The notes beneath the pieces were generated by a model that saw only the letters and a program-made list of their open reading frames with translations, made no database searches and was not told where the DNA came from. The translations under genes and the position numbers were made by a program. This document shows, piece after piece, positions 9,464 to 18,803 of a DNA stretch of 64,000 bases; position 1 is the stretch's first letter, and every line of letters starts with the position of its first letter. Source of the DNA: Chitinophaga arvensicola (lineage in GTDB: Bacteria > Bacteroidota > Bacteroidia > Chitinophagales > Chitinophagaceae); NCBI RefSeq assembly GCF_900110835.1, contig NZ_FOJG01000002.1, positions 2,696,556 to 2,760,555 on the forward strand. The letters are read 5' to 3'.

Positions 9464-11353
9464 TTATTCCTCCAGCAAACGAAGCATAGTGTTCAACTCT
9501 GTAATGAGGGCATCATCGTTCCCTTCAAAGCCACCGGAGCGGAAACGGATCACCCCGGATTTATCCAGCACCACCTTATAAGGTACGCTGGGTACACGGA
9601 AATGGGTAAACGCTTTATAGTTACTCTCCCCTTTCAGTGGTTCATCGAGCAGGTAACGGAACGGGAACATTTTTTCCCGGCTGAATTGTTTTACTTTCTT
9701 CAATGCATCGCCGGTTTCAAAAGTGGCGATAAACAGGAACACTACTTCCGGATGTTGCTGCATCACCTGTTGCATAGCTGGAAAGGATTGTATACAGGGC
9801 TTGCACCAGGTTGCCCAGAAGTCAAGCACCACGATCTTTCCTTTAAAGTCGGCCAGCTGCACGGTTTTCCCGCTGGTATCTTTTAAACTGATTCCCGTTA
9901 CTGTCTCATGCAGCATATTAGCCCTCCACTCCCTCCGTAGATTGGTATCCGGCGGTGGCAGCAGGCTACTAAGGTATTGGTCATAGGGCACTGCAGATCC
10001 GGCTTTCTCGTAGATCTTTTTCAGTTGTGCCTTCATCTGCACCGATGCCTTTCCCGTTTTCACGGCATATGCCAGTAATGCCTGTGCTGCAGCAGATTTC
10101 CCATCCGCCACCAGGAGATTTACATACAACAGTGCTGCTTCTTTACTTTTCGTATGTGCATAAGCGGTAGCTGCAAATGGAATTCCTGCTGCATATTGTT
10201 GTTGTGCAAGATAAAGTGATGCCAGGGTGAGATAAGCATCCCATTCTCCAAAAGAGGCAGTGGTGTCAGTAGCCTGTACCCCACGCCGCGCCCACGTCAT
10301 CGCGGGTTCCGGTTGTTGCCGCTGCTGATAGTAGCGGGCAGTCTTCGCAAAAAAGACAACGCGATCGCGGTTACCCTGCAGCTTTGCGATATAAGGTTCC
10401 GGGGAAGCGCCATTTTCTATAGCGGCACTCCCCATTGCCTGGTACAGCCCGGTATATTCATAATCGGGCGCGCCTTTGGCAACCGGCTCCGGGAACTGTT
10501 TCATAAAAGCATCAAACTTCCTGTTCTTCTGCACAAAATCCTTTTCTGCTTTCACCTGTTCCAGCTGTTCTTCCCGGACAAAAATGCCGTTGGGAAAACG
10601 CTTACGTAACAGCGTTGCCAGTGAATCTGCCGCATGCCGTTCACCAAGAAACTGAAAATAACGCTGGTTCAGCGTCAGTTCGTCTTCGTTGCTGGTTTTC
10701 CAGGCCAGCAACTTACGGAGCAATAAAACTTTGTCGTCCGGCTCCGGGGAGTTGGCCAGCATATTAAAATAACTGCTCCGGAATAGTGTTTCTGCTGCCG
10801 GGTTTACTGCTATTTCTTTTTTCAGGTAGATGAGTTCCCTGGCAGGATCTTTTTTTAGCCCCGCTCTGCCAGCCATCAGCAACGACATGCTGTAGTAGGC
10901 AAAGGGAAGAGGTTTGCCGGCGGCATAAACCGGGAACAGATAGCCGTCTCCGTTATTATCATCAACAATTTCCTTCAACTTTTCGCTGCCACCTGCAGTT
11001 GGTGTAATCCGTAGCATGACTGCCTGCGGTGGTGCGGTCAGCATAAACTCCCACTGCTGTCCGTTCTTTTGCATGGGTATCGTCTGTTCGTTGGTTGGGT
11101 GGTCTTTATCGTACCAGATCACATGGGCATTTAAAGCAGCCTGAGTGACCAATACGGTCCCCGCAGGGGTATAGGTTACCTTCACACCGTTACCGGCAGA
11201 AAGAACGGCTGACAGCCGCAGGGAAGCATAACTATTGGTATCTGCCACCCAATTGGAAACTTTCTGTTGCTGCATGCGGTAGTCTGTGCGAGCTGCCGCA
11301 TCGGAAGCCAGTAAAAGAATACTACTACCCAGGATTAAAAAAAAGTTTTTCAT
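9464..11353 (-). CDS. Exported TlpA-family thioredoxin-like protein, long form
   Basis: The frame opens with a GTG at 11359 that abuts the upstream stop. The ATG two codons later (11353) is the better start because it begins a standard signal peptide (MKNFFLILGSSILLL, ending DAAARTD). The protein is about 629 residues. A long alpha-rich, TPR-like middle section spans roughly residues 150-450. A C-terminal thioredoxin fold follows, with the redox motif F-W-A-T-W-C-K-P-C at about 512-520 and a cis-proline segment VPSVP. Family members act in the periplasm as thiol-disulfide oxidoreductases. It is the last gene of the sigma-FecR-SusC-SusD operon. Its partner or substrate is not evident from sequence. 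Confidence 0.85.
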   Translation of the reverse strand: MKNFFLILGSSILLLASDAAARTDYRMQQQKVSNWVADTNSYASLRLSAVLSAGNGVKVTYTPAGTVLVTQAALNAHVIWYDKDHPTNEQTIPMQKNGQQWEFMLTAPPQAVMLRITPTAGGSEKLKEIVDDNNGDGYLFPVYAAGKPLPFAYYSMSLLMAGRAGLKKDPARELIYLKKEIAVNPAAETLFRSSYFNMLANSPEPDDKVLLLRKLLAWKTSNEDELTLNQRYFQFLGERHAADSLATLLRKRFPNGIFVREEQLEQVKAEKDFVQKNRKFDAFMKQFPEPVAKGAPDYEYTGLYQAMGSAAIENGASPEPYIAKLQGNRDRVVFFAKTARYYQQRQQPEPAMTWARRGVQATDTTASFGEWDAYLTLASLYLAQQQYAAGIPFAATAYAHTKSKEAALLYVNLLVADGKSAAAQALLAYAVKTGKASVQMKAQLKKIYEKAGSAVPYDQYLSSLLPPPDTNLRREWRANMLHETVTGISLKDTSGKTVQLADFKGKIVVLDFWATWCKPCIQSFPAMQQVMQQHPEVVFLFIATFETGDALKKVKQFSREKMFPFRYLLDEPLKGESNYKAFTHFRVPSVPYKVVLDKSGVIRFRSGGFEGNDDALITELNTMLRLLEE

Positions 11354-11359
11354 ATGCAC

Positions 11360-12508
11360 CTATCTGAAAAGCGATTTAATTTTTTCTTCCAGGTCCGTAC
11401 CGATCAGGTTAGAAGAAACAATTTTTCCTTGCTGATCAATGATCACATTGGCAGGAATGCCCATTACAGGATAGCTTTTAACCACGGGGCTTTTATCTGC
11501 CATGAGGTCAGATACATTGGCCCAGCTCATTTGCTCTTTTTCCGAAGCCTTCAACCACGCGGTCCGGTTGTTATCCATAGAAAAAGAAACGATCTCCAGA
11601 CCTTTGCTGTGATAGCTGGCATACAACTCCTTCAGTAACGGGATTTCTGCGCGGCAGGGTACACACCAGGATGCCCAGAATTGCAGCAGCGTAAACTTAC
11701 CGGCTTTCACCCTGTCGCCTAAACGAATCATGTCGCCATTAACCGCAGGCAGTGTGAAATCAACAAATGGCTCGTTGATCATCTTGCCCTGACGACGGGC
11801 AATAGTAGCTTCCTGTGCGGCATTCTGCTTACGGGCGGTGCGGATAAGCATGCTGCTATCGCCCAATTGTTTAGCAGCTGCATCTACAATGGTCATTGTT
11901 TTGGCGCGATCGGGTTCCAGCTCCAGCAGGATAGCCGCCATCACCGCAGCGGATGGATCTTTGCCGTTGTTCAATACTTTTTGGAGATACCTGCTCCTGA
12001 TATCAAAGTGATGCATAAACAGTTCTATCATTTTCCATTCTTCGTCCTTTTTATCAGCGGCACCGGGATGTTTATACTGCCAGAGAATTTTGTCGGCGTT
12101 GATATAGGCGGTATCACGCTGGTAGCCGAGTACCCAGTTATTGTATTTTGTACCGGTTACCTGCGACAAGCCCGTAGGCAATAGCTTGAAAGTGGCTTTC
12201 CCTTTTTCCACAATCACCGGGTAGGAATACATATCGCGGCCGCGATGATATACCAATGATACATTCATTACTTCCTTTACGGGACATTGCAGGTGAAAAT
12301 GACCCTGACGGATCGTATCTCTTGCCAGCTCCTGTGCATCGCCGTATACATCGCGCACCAGCTTTACTTCTATGTTATCGGCATCTTTTATGATTCCACT
12401 CAGTTCAAATACAGGCGGATTGCCAACGTACTTAAAAGACAAGAGGAAGGTGGCCAGCGCCATGATCAGGATCACGGGCTGGTATTTTTTACTACGTATG
12501 TGGTTCAT
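11360..12508 (-). CDS. Exported TlpA/AhpC-type disulfide oxidoreductase with DUF4369-like N-terminus
   Basis: This 382-residue protein begins with a basic n-region and one hydrophobic segment (residues 11-25), consistent with a signal peptide or membrane anchor. Residues of about 32-110 resemble DUF4369 (a small beta domain opening FELSGIIKDAD). The C-terminal thioredoxin domain carries WCVPC at 281-285, followed by RAEIP. Proteins of this layout are common in Bacteroidota and reduce or rearrange disulfides outside the inner membrane. It lies 1 bp after the SusD stop, and its own stop abuts the start region of the longer TlpA gene, so the three genes are almost certainly co-translated. Confidence 0.87.
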   Translation of the reverse strand: MNHIRSKKYQPVILIMALATFLLSFKYVGNPPVFELSGIIKDADNIEVKLVRDVYGDAQELARDTIRQGHFHLQCPVKEVMNVSLVYHRGRDMYSYPVIVEKGKATFKLLPTGLSQVTGTKYNNWVLGYQRDTAYINADKILWQYKHPGAADKKDEEWKMIELFMHHFDIRSRYLQKVLNNGKDPSAAVMAAILLELEPDRAKTMTIVDAAAKQLGDSSMLIRTARKQNAAQEATIARRQGKMINEPFVDFTLPAVNGDMIRLGDRVKAGKFTLLQFWASWCVPCRAEIPLLKELYASYHSKGLEIVSFSMDNNRTAWLKASEKEQMSWANVSDLMADKSPVVKSYPVMGIPANVIIDQQGKIVSSNLIGTDLEEKIKSLFR

Positions 12509-12509
12509 G

Positions 12510-13901
12510 TTACCTTGGGTTTTGTATGATTTCCGGATTCATTAAAATATATTTTCTGCCGATAGGCAGGATGCTTCTGTTGCTGTTGGGCGCCACGGAA
12601 AAAGTGCCGTCCGGCAGTGTATGCGTTACCGTGATAGCTGAATTATCAACGGCATTATAACGGCGGATATCAAACCAGCGGCTACCCCGGAAAGCCATTT
12701 CCCTTCTGCGTTCCAGCTTTACGATGTTCAGCGCTTCCGCCGGACTACCGGCAGACAAGGTATAGCTGCTACCCGTTTTATAGCGGGTACTGCGCAACAG
12801 GTTAATGTCTGATATGGCATCACCGGTATTGCCGAGTCTCGCACTGCTCTCCGCGCGGATCAGGTAAGTTTCGGGTACAGAGGGGCCTTTGGCAGGCTGA
12901 CGGCCAGACCATTCGTTACTGAAAAAACCGATGTTGATACCGAAGGCGGCGTCATCAAAAAAGAAAGAACGGTAACGCAGGTCGTTGGTCTTGTCATACA
13001 ACGCCAGTAACGAAGCAGACGCATAAGCTATCGGGCTGATCATCGGCCCTGATTTTTCCATCAGCGTTTCTGCATTCTGGAAATTGCCCGGATACTGGAT
13101 CACCTGCGGGAAAGAAGGATTTGGCGGTAATGCGTTATAATCAAGCAGTGTATGATAATATGCCAGCGAGGAATCTGCATATGCATGTGCCTGCGTTGCG
13201 TCATTTTTAAACAGGCTTACTTTTGCCAGCAACGAAAACACGGTAGGCTTTACCGGTCTGTTGGTAGCCGCTTTGTCGGGTGCAGCTGGAAGATCGGGTA
13301 ACGCGCTGTTCAGATCTTCCGAAATAAAATCATAGACCTGTTGTATCGTAGCGCGTGGCAACTGCTCTTCAAAGTCCAGCCCTTTCCGGATAGGAACTCC
13401 CGGATCTGCAGCAGCAGTAGTACTGCTGTAAGGCTTTGCATACAGGTTCACCAGTATGAAATATGCATAGGCGCGGTGTACCCTGGCTTCCGCCATCAGC
13501 TGCCGTTTCTGTGGATCTGTACCACCGGTGGAGGCCATCACCTGGCCAGTGACCAGGTTTGCAGTATAGATCTGGTTATACATGGCTTCCCAATCCTTAT
13601 CTGATTCATAATCGAGATAAATATTTTCCGCAAAGCGGAATGCGTTTAAAGCGTTGGCATTGTAGTAGGTCTGGGAAAAGGGATTGATGCTCATATCGTC
13701 GTCCAGCATCAGATCCATACCATAGGTGGAAAAAAAGCCGTTGGATTTTCCATTTGCGGTCGTTTCATCCAGCAGCAGGCGGTAATCGGATGTTTTCTCC
13801 GGGATAAAAGATCCTTTTGGTTTGATGTCGAGGTATTTCTTGCAGGCGGTTCCTGTGAGCAGGATGCCTCCGTATACCAGGAAATATAATAGCTTTCTCA
13901 T
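12510..13901 (-). CDS. SusD/RagB-family outer-membrane lipoprotein (first pair)
   Basis: This 463-residue lipoprotein has a lipobox ending T-G-T-A-C, with Cys20 as the lipidation site. TPR-like helical segments and the typical C-terminal motif for this family (ERRREMAFRGSRWFDIRRY) identify it as SusD-like. SusD proteins sit on the outer face of the outer membrane as the lid of the SusC channel and bind the imported ligand. At 463 residues it is on the short side for the family. The gene is 11 bp downstream of its SusC partner and directly upstream of two thioredoxin-like genes. That context suggests a ligand that is not a plain glycan, but the substrate cannot be read from sequence. Confidence 0.92.
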   Translation of the reverse strand: MRKLLYFLVYGGILLTGTACKKYLDIKPKGSFIPEKTSDYRLLLDETTANGKSNGFFSTYGMDLMLDDDMSINPFSQTYYNANALNAFRFAENIYLDYESDKDWEAMYNQIYTANLVTGQVMASTGGTDPQKRQLMAEARVHRAYAYFILVNLYAKPYSSTTAAADPGVPIRKGLDFEEQLPRATIQQVYDFISEDLNSALPDLPAAPDKAATNRPVKPTVFSLLAKVSLFKNDATQAHAYADSSLAYYHTLLDYNALPPNPSFPQVIQYPGNFQNAETLMEKSGPMISPIAYASASLLALYDKTNDLRYRSFFFDDAAFGINIGFFSNEWSGRQPAKGPSVPETYLIRAESSARLGNTGDAISDINLLRSTRYKTGSSYTLSAGSPAEALNIVKLERRREMAFRGSRWFDIRRYNAVDNSAITVTHTLPDGTFSVAPNSNRSILPIGRKYILMNPEIIQNPR

Positions 13902-13912
13902 CAGTGTCGTTT

Positions 13913-16900
13913 TTAAAAGTTAGCCTTGATGCTGAATGTAAATTCGGCGGGAGGCGCTAATAGAAAATTACCAATACTCAGATCTGTGGCATATTCCGGA
14001 TCAATTTTCTGTTTATTGAACAGATATACACCGAGGTTGCGCGCCTGGAAGCCAAGGTTGATCCGGGAGGCCGGGAACTTTGCCATCAAATGTTTTGGCA
14101 GTGTATAATTCAACAGCAGTTCATTAAAACGTATAGTCGATGCCGTTGCCACATTGATATCTGCATTGGCGGTGTAGCTATCATAGATATTCAGACCGGT
14201 TTGTGTTTTCGGCATCGCCGGAATATTGGTCAGCAACTCATCACCCGGTTTCTGCCAGCGGTTATCCCAGTCCTTATGCACTTGTGATACGGCTTCAAAC
14301 AAGCCTCTGTACTGAATCTGCGGAATGCGGAAGTGATTGCCCATTTTATAGATAAATCCGGCGGTGAGCGACAGTCCCTTGTATCCTACGTCAAAGAACA
14401 ACCCACCATAATGCGGAGGTACAGTGGTGCCCTGGTATACCAGTGCAGCGGTGTTATTCATTTCCTTCGTATAGTCTACTATGTTACCTTTTTCATCGTA
14501 TACCTGTGGAGCACCGGTTTTACTGAGTCCTGCCCAACGGTAGCTATAGAGATAGTTCAAAGGCAGTCCTTCCTGGGCCAAGCCGCCGGTAAAGGCACCC
14601 ACGGTCTGATTTGGAAAATCTACTTTTACTACTTTATTGCTGTTGTAGCTATAATTAAGTGTAGCCGTAAACGTGATAGCACGGTTAATGATCAGCGCAC
14701 TGATAGTGGCATCTACTCCTTTGTTACGCAGACTGGCATAATTCACATAAGCACTGTTAAATCCATAGGTACCGTTAATAGTGGCATTGCCCAGCAGATC
14801 GGTGCTGTAGCGGTCGTAGTATTCTACGCTACCACGAAGGCGGCTGCTTTTCAGGGCATAGTCGATACCTATATTTTTTACGGTGGTTTTCTCCCATCTC
14901 AGCAACGGATTCGCGGGATTGGAGATATAGCCGTAGTTCAGATTCGTTTGCTGATCTTTGGCCACTTTAGCAATAAGGAAAGGGCTGGTACTACGGTCTA
15001 CGTTACCATTGATACCATAGGTAGCCCGCAGGATCAAAGTAGAGAACGGACCATTTTCCAGAAATTCCTCCTTATGTGCCTGCCAGCTTACGCCAGATGA
15101 CCACAGCCATACATTGCGGTATTTGTCGCTGGAACCGAAAAGATTTGTCTTATCCAGCCTGGCGGAAGCATTCACAGAGTACTTATCATCGAAGGTATAC
15201 CCTGCATTGGAAAACAGGGATACAAAGCGATTCTTCGTATCGGTAAATACAGAGGCGTCGCGGATGAAAGCTTTATTGCCGAGAATATTCGTATAACCGT
15301 TTACATAATCCAGGTTGGCAAACTGCAACGTTTCCGGGTCGTAGCCATATTTCGTCTGGCCGGAAGAGTTACCGCTTACTTCACGGATCTCCAGTCCGGC
15401 GATAGCAGTAAGCTGGTGAACAGGACTTCCAAGCATGCCATCATACTTCACCAGGTTACGCCAGGTATGCGTCTGCAGTTTTGATTCTGCCACGCTGTAA
15501 ATACTTCCTTTAGGCAAGCCGCTTACGGGTTGTCCGTTCTTCACAAAGGTGGAAAAGTTCACCTGGTTGCGAACATCGTACGATTCTTCATTTTCCAGTA
15601 TGGTGTTGGTACTGCCATAGTTCTCGTACTGGTAGGAAGTATTAAAGAAGAAATCCTTTGCAAACAGGTAGCTGATACCAGCGGTGGCGGTGATATTGCG
15701 GTTGCGTGTCTGGTTGTCATGGTTACGGAATTCCTGTACCAGGTTATAATTCCAGTTGTACGGATAACCGGCTTTCACAAGTGCATCTTTATCCGCCTGG
15801 TAAAAAGTACGTGGTTGCGGAACGTAGTTACCATTATCATCGAGCAAACGCTGATAGGGAAGTAAGGATTTCAGATCGTTCAGGGAAAGACCATTATTCG
15901 TGCTGTTGAGCATCACGAAATTGAGGCCCATATCCACATGCAATTTTTTAGTGATGGCGGTCGACTGGAACAGGTCCAGGGAGAAGCGTTCATCACCTGT
16001 TCTTTTCATATAGGAAGGCGTATTATCGTAGTTGAAAGAGCCACGGGTACTGCTTTTCTCTCCTTTTGCCGCCAGCGACACGCCGTATTGCTGCCTGATT
16101 GCGTTGCGCATAAACTGGCTGCTGAAATCATCGTATGCGTGATACTGTTGTAGTGAATCTACTATGCGTGCGGCATTTGCGGGGTTGTTGAGATACGCAT
16201 CTTCCACAGGCGTCAGCGCATTTCGCGGTTTTCCGTAGAAGGTAGTGAGTTTGTTATCTACCTTATATTTTTCAAACCCGATGAAAGAGGCGGTGGGGGC
16301 GAAAGGTAGTTTGGAAAGATCCGGTTTGGCGGAAACAGACACGGAAGTATTGAAGCTTACATCCAGGGATTTCCGGGAGGCGGCGCCGCGTTTTGTCTGG
16401 ATCACGATCACGCCGTTGGCTGCTCTCACGCCCCAGATGGAGGCGGCAGAGGCGTCTTTTAAAACGGTGATGCTTTCCACATCATTTGGATTGATGGTAT
16501 TGAGATCCCTTTCTACAGGAAAGCCGTCGATCACAATGAGTGGCGATGCGTCTGCATACAGCGTACTCTTGCCACGGATGGTCATGCTGCCATTGGTATT
16601 GGTAAGCAGGCCGGGCACCTGTCCCTGGAGATAGGTCTGGATATTGAAATTGCTTCTTTTTTCCAGGGTTGCCTGGTTGATCACGCTGAAGGAACCGGCG
16701 GCGCGTTCCCTGGGAAGTCGTTGGTAGCCGGTATTAACAATAGAAATCTCAGTGAGTTTGGCCACTGCCAGTTTCATTTGCAGGTTACCCAGGTTAGGCA
16801 CCTGGGTACTGTTTACCTCCACGGTGAGGATAAAGCGTTCAAATCCTACGGAAGTAATTTCCAGGATATATTCCCCGTTGGGTACATCTTTGATAGTAAA

Positions 16901-17434
16901 ATTTCCGGCTTCGTCTGTCATGGTGCCTTTTCCCAGCGGCAGTAATTTTACCGTAGCCATGGGGAGTGGCTGACCGGTATTATCCAGTACTTTACCGGAT
17001 ACCGGCTGTAATTTAAAGGCATTGGGCAGGTCGAGCACACGGGTGCTCGGTTTACGGCGCAGGTAAATGTTCTTGTTGACCATCTCCCAGTTAAAAGGCT
17101 GATCTTTAAAACAGCTGTCCAGTGCTACTTTCAGGGGAACGTTGTGCAAAGAAATGGTGATCGCCGCATCACGTTGCAGCAGGGCGTCGTCATAAAAGAA
17201 AACGTAGCCGGTTTGTTTTTTCACCTCTTTAAACAATTGCGGTAAGGGTGCATTACGAAGGGACAGGCTCACCTGCTGGCCATAGCTGCGGGCACCGGCC
17301 TGCATGGCTATCAGCATCAAAAAAGCAATCTTGTTCATAAGCCAGAAAATTTTGAAAAGGCGTTGGCGGCGAAGCGGGACATAGCCGGAAACGACCCTGA
17401 TACCGGGGCTGACCGGTATAAGTAATAATTTCAT
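13913..17434 (-). CDS. SusC/RagA TonB-dependent transporter with STN signalling domain
   Basis: The longest open frame starts at 17518, but that codon lies inside a strong hairpin and the first residues look unlike a leader. The ATG at 17434 (MKLLLIPVSPG) gives 1173 residues and fits other STN-type SusC proteins with extended leaders. A later ATG (MNKIAFLM) opens a conventional signal peptide ending SYGQ. The order is: secretin/TonB short N-terminal (STN) domain; a carboxypeptidase-regulatory-like beta domain (VSGKVLDNTGQPLPMATV); a plug with the SusC signature (ASIWGVRAANGVIVIQTKRG); and a C-terminal beta-barrel ending in Phe. The STN domain is the part that contacts FecR, matching the FecR and ECF sigma genes directly upstream. 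It imports the ligand captured by SusD (12510-13901). Confidence 0.92.
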   Translation of the reverse strand: MKLLLIPVSPGIRVVSGYVPLRRQRLFKIFWLMNKIAFLMLIAMQAGARSYGQQVSLSLRNAPLPQLFKEVKKQTGYVFFYDDALLQRDAAITISLHNVPLKVALDSCFKDQPFNWEMVNKNIYLRRKPSTRVLDLPNAFKLQPVSGKVLDNTGQPLPMATVKLLPLGKGTMTDEAGNFTIKDVPNGEYILEITSVGFERFILTVEVNSTQVPNLGNLQMKLAVAKLTEISIVNTGYQRLPRERAAGSFSVINQATLEKRSNFNIQTYLQGQVPGLLTNTNGSMTIRGKSTLYADASPLIVIDGFPVERDLNTINPNDVESITVLKDASAASIWGVRAANGVIVIQTKRGAASRKSLDVSFNTSVSVSAKPDLSKLPFAPTASFIGFEKYKVDNKLTTFYGKPRNALTPVEDAYLNNPANAARIVDSLQQYHAYDDFSSQFMRNAIRQQYGVSLAAKGEKSSTRGSFNYDNTPSYMKRTGDERFSLDLFQSTAITKKLHVDMGLNFVMLNSTNNGLSLNDLKSLLPYQRLLDDNGNYVPQPRTFYQADKDALVKAGYPYNWNYNLVQEFRNHDNQTRNRNITATAGISYLFAKDFFFNTSYQYENYGSTNTILENEESYDVRNQVNFSTFVKNGQPVSGLPKGSIYSVAESKLQTHTWRNLVKYDGMLGSPVHQLTAIAGLEIREVSGNSSGQTKYGYDPETLQFANLDYVNGYTNILGNKAFIRDASVFTDTKNRFVSLFSNAGYTFDDKYSVNASARLDKTNLFGSSDKYRNVWLWSSGVSWQAHKEEFLENGPFSTLILRATYGINGNVDRSTSPFLIAKVAKDQQTNLNYGYISNPANPLLRWEKTTVKNIGIDYALKSSRLRGSVEYYDRYSTDLLGNATINGTYGFNSAYVNYASLRNKGVDATISALIINRAITFTATLNYSYNSNKVVKVDFPNQTVGAFTGGLAQEGLPLNYLYSYRWAGLSKTGAPQVYDEKGNIVDYTKEMNNTAALVYQGTTVPPHYGGLFFDVGYKGLSLTAGFIYKMGNHFRIPQIQYRGLFEAVSQVHKDWDNRWQKPGDELLTNIPAMPKTQTGLNIYDSYTANADINVATASTIRFNELLLNYTLPKHLMAKFPASRINLGFQARNLGVYLFNKQKIDPEYATDLSIGNFLLAPPAEFTFSIKANF

Positions 17435-17499
17435 AATTTTGGTTTGGGTAGAGAAATAAAAGATCACACCTGGTTTTTTGTTGGCAAACCCATTTTTAG

Positions 17500-17531
17500 A
17501 CCGGAAGTGCTCGAACACTTCCGGTTTTTTT
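17500..17531 (+). terminator. Intrinsic-terminator-like hairpin facing against the operon
   Basis: Arms 17500-17509 (ACCGGAAGTG) and 17516-17525 are perfectly complementary around a 6-nt loop (CTCGAA), and seven T residues follow at 17525-17531 on the plus strand. Read on the plus strand it is a textbook intrinsic terminator. Both neighbouring genes, however, are on the minus strand. In minus-strand RNA the stem comes after the A-run and forms a structured 5' leader for the SusC gene. Confidence 0.8.
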
Positions 17532-17606
17532 ATGGGCAGCCCTTACATAAACCCTTGCGGGTCATTACATTTTGGCTGATGATTCATAATGGTTGATTTA
17601 ATATGC

Positions 17607-18740
17607 TTATGGCAGAATGATAATATTCCGGCCTTCTCTTCTGAAATTGATTCCACTGACTGACAATCCTTTTAATACTTCCGATAGATTGGCGGAGCGG
17701 GATATTTCCCCGCTGAACCGGCGATCCGGTATTTTTCCTTCATAGCTGATGTTCACATCATACCATCTGGCGATTTGCTGCATCACCGTTTTTACGTCGG
17801 CCTGCTGAAACTGGAAGTAACCATTCATCCAGGCGATGGCGGCTTCTGTATCCACCTCCTTCAATAAGGAAACCGGTTGCTGGCCGGGAGTGTTAGCCAA
17901 TACCGCCTGTTGACCCGGTTGCAGGATCACCGCGGCTTCGCTGCTCACTTTTACTTTTCCCTGTAGCAGGGTGGTTTTAATCAGCGGCTCATCCGGGTAG
18001 GCGCTGATATTGAATTGTGTGCCCAATACGGCGATGCGGGTTGGATTATTGGCAATGCTTACCTGGAAAGGCTGCGTGGCATTGGCGGCGATGTCGAAGT
18101 ATACTTCTCCCGTTATAGTGACGTTTCTTTCTTTACCGGTAAAAGCAGCAGGGAAGCGGACAGACGACAGCGCATTAAGCCATACCTTAGAGCCATCCGG
18201 CAGTACCAGCCGGTACTGGCCTCCCCTCGGCGTACTGAGGGTATTGTATTCGGTGGTAACGGCGTTGCCCTGGGACTGATAGATCAGCTGTCCACCGGCG
18301 AGTTTGCTGATGCGGCTATTACCCTGTTGCGCGATATTTTCTGCTGCTGCCTGATCGAGGGCAATAGTTTTACCATTGCCCAGTGTGAGTATGGCTTTAT
18401 TGCCACCGGGCAGGATCTCTGCTACCGGGGCTGGCGCCGGAGTTTTTGATGTACGTAAAAAGAAAACGGTGGCCGCTCCTGCCAGTAGCAGTACAGCTGC
18501 TGCATAGCGGATCCAGCTGCGTTGCCACACAGGCCGGGACGGAGCCAGGCCCAGTTGCCGGTCAATACGCTGTTTCATGGCCAGCTGCGCTTCCTCCCGG
18601 CGTGCAGATTCCATATGCCAGTCGGATTCGGCTGTCAGTCCGGCGTACCATTGTTCCACCTGCACCCGTTCCTCTGGTGTGCAGCGGCCTTCCAGGTACT
18701 TGTTCAATAAATTCCTGCCCTCTTTTTTATCCATATTCAT
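17607..18740 (-). CDS. FecR-family anti-sigma factor
   Basis: This 377-residue protein has a cytoplasmic N-terminal helical part (residues 1-70), a single membrane segment at about 76-95, a FecR domain at about 165-265 (containing LPDGSKVWLNALSSVRFP) and a C-terminal DUF4974 domain at about 308-376. Such proteins hold the ECF sigma factor inactive at the inner membrane until the STN domain of a ligand-loaded SusC signals across the periplasm. The gene lies between the sigma factor (18804-19406) and the STN-bearing SusC, which is the canonical order. The ATG at 18740 gives MNMDKKEG; the second ATG two codons later is equally possible. Confidence 0.93.
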   Translation of the reverse strand: MNMDKKEGRNLLNKYLEGRCTPEERVQVEQWYAGLTAESDWHMESARREEAQLAMKQRIDRQLGLAPSRPVWQRSWIRYAAAVLLLAGAATVFFLRTSKTPAPAPVAEILPGGNKAILTLGNGKTIALDQAAAENIAQQGNSRISKLAGGQLIYQSQGNAVTTEYNTLSTPRGGQYRLVLPDGSKVWLNALSSVRFPAAFTGKERNVTITGEVYFDIAANATQPFQVSIANNPTRIAVLGTQFNISAYPDEPLIKTTLLQGKVKVSSEAAVILQPGQQAVLANTPGQQPVSLLKEVDTEAAIAWMNGYFQFQQADVKTVMQQIARWYDVNISYEGKIPDRRFSGEISRSANLSEVLKGLSVSGINFRREGRNIIILP

Positions 18741-18803
18741 ACATCTTCCTATAAGTTAGTGACATGACGGAAGGAATAGTGGTAGACGAACGGAAAAAAA
18801 ATT

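Noticed and set aside
17435..17518. Start of the STN-type SusC at 17518
   Set aside because: That codon lies inside the terminator-like hairpin, and the added 28 residues are unlike a leader. The ATG at 17434 is preferred.
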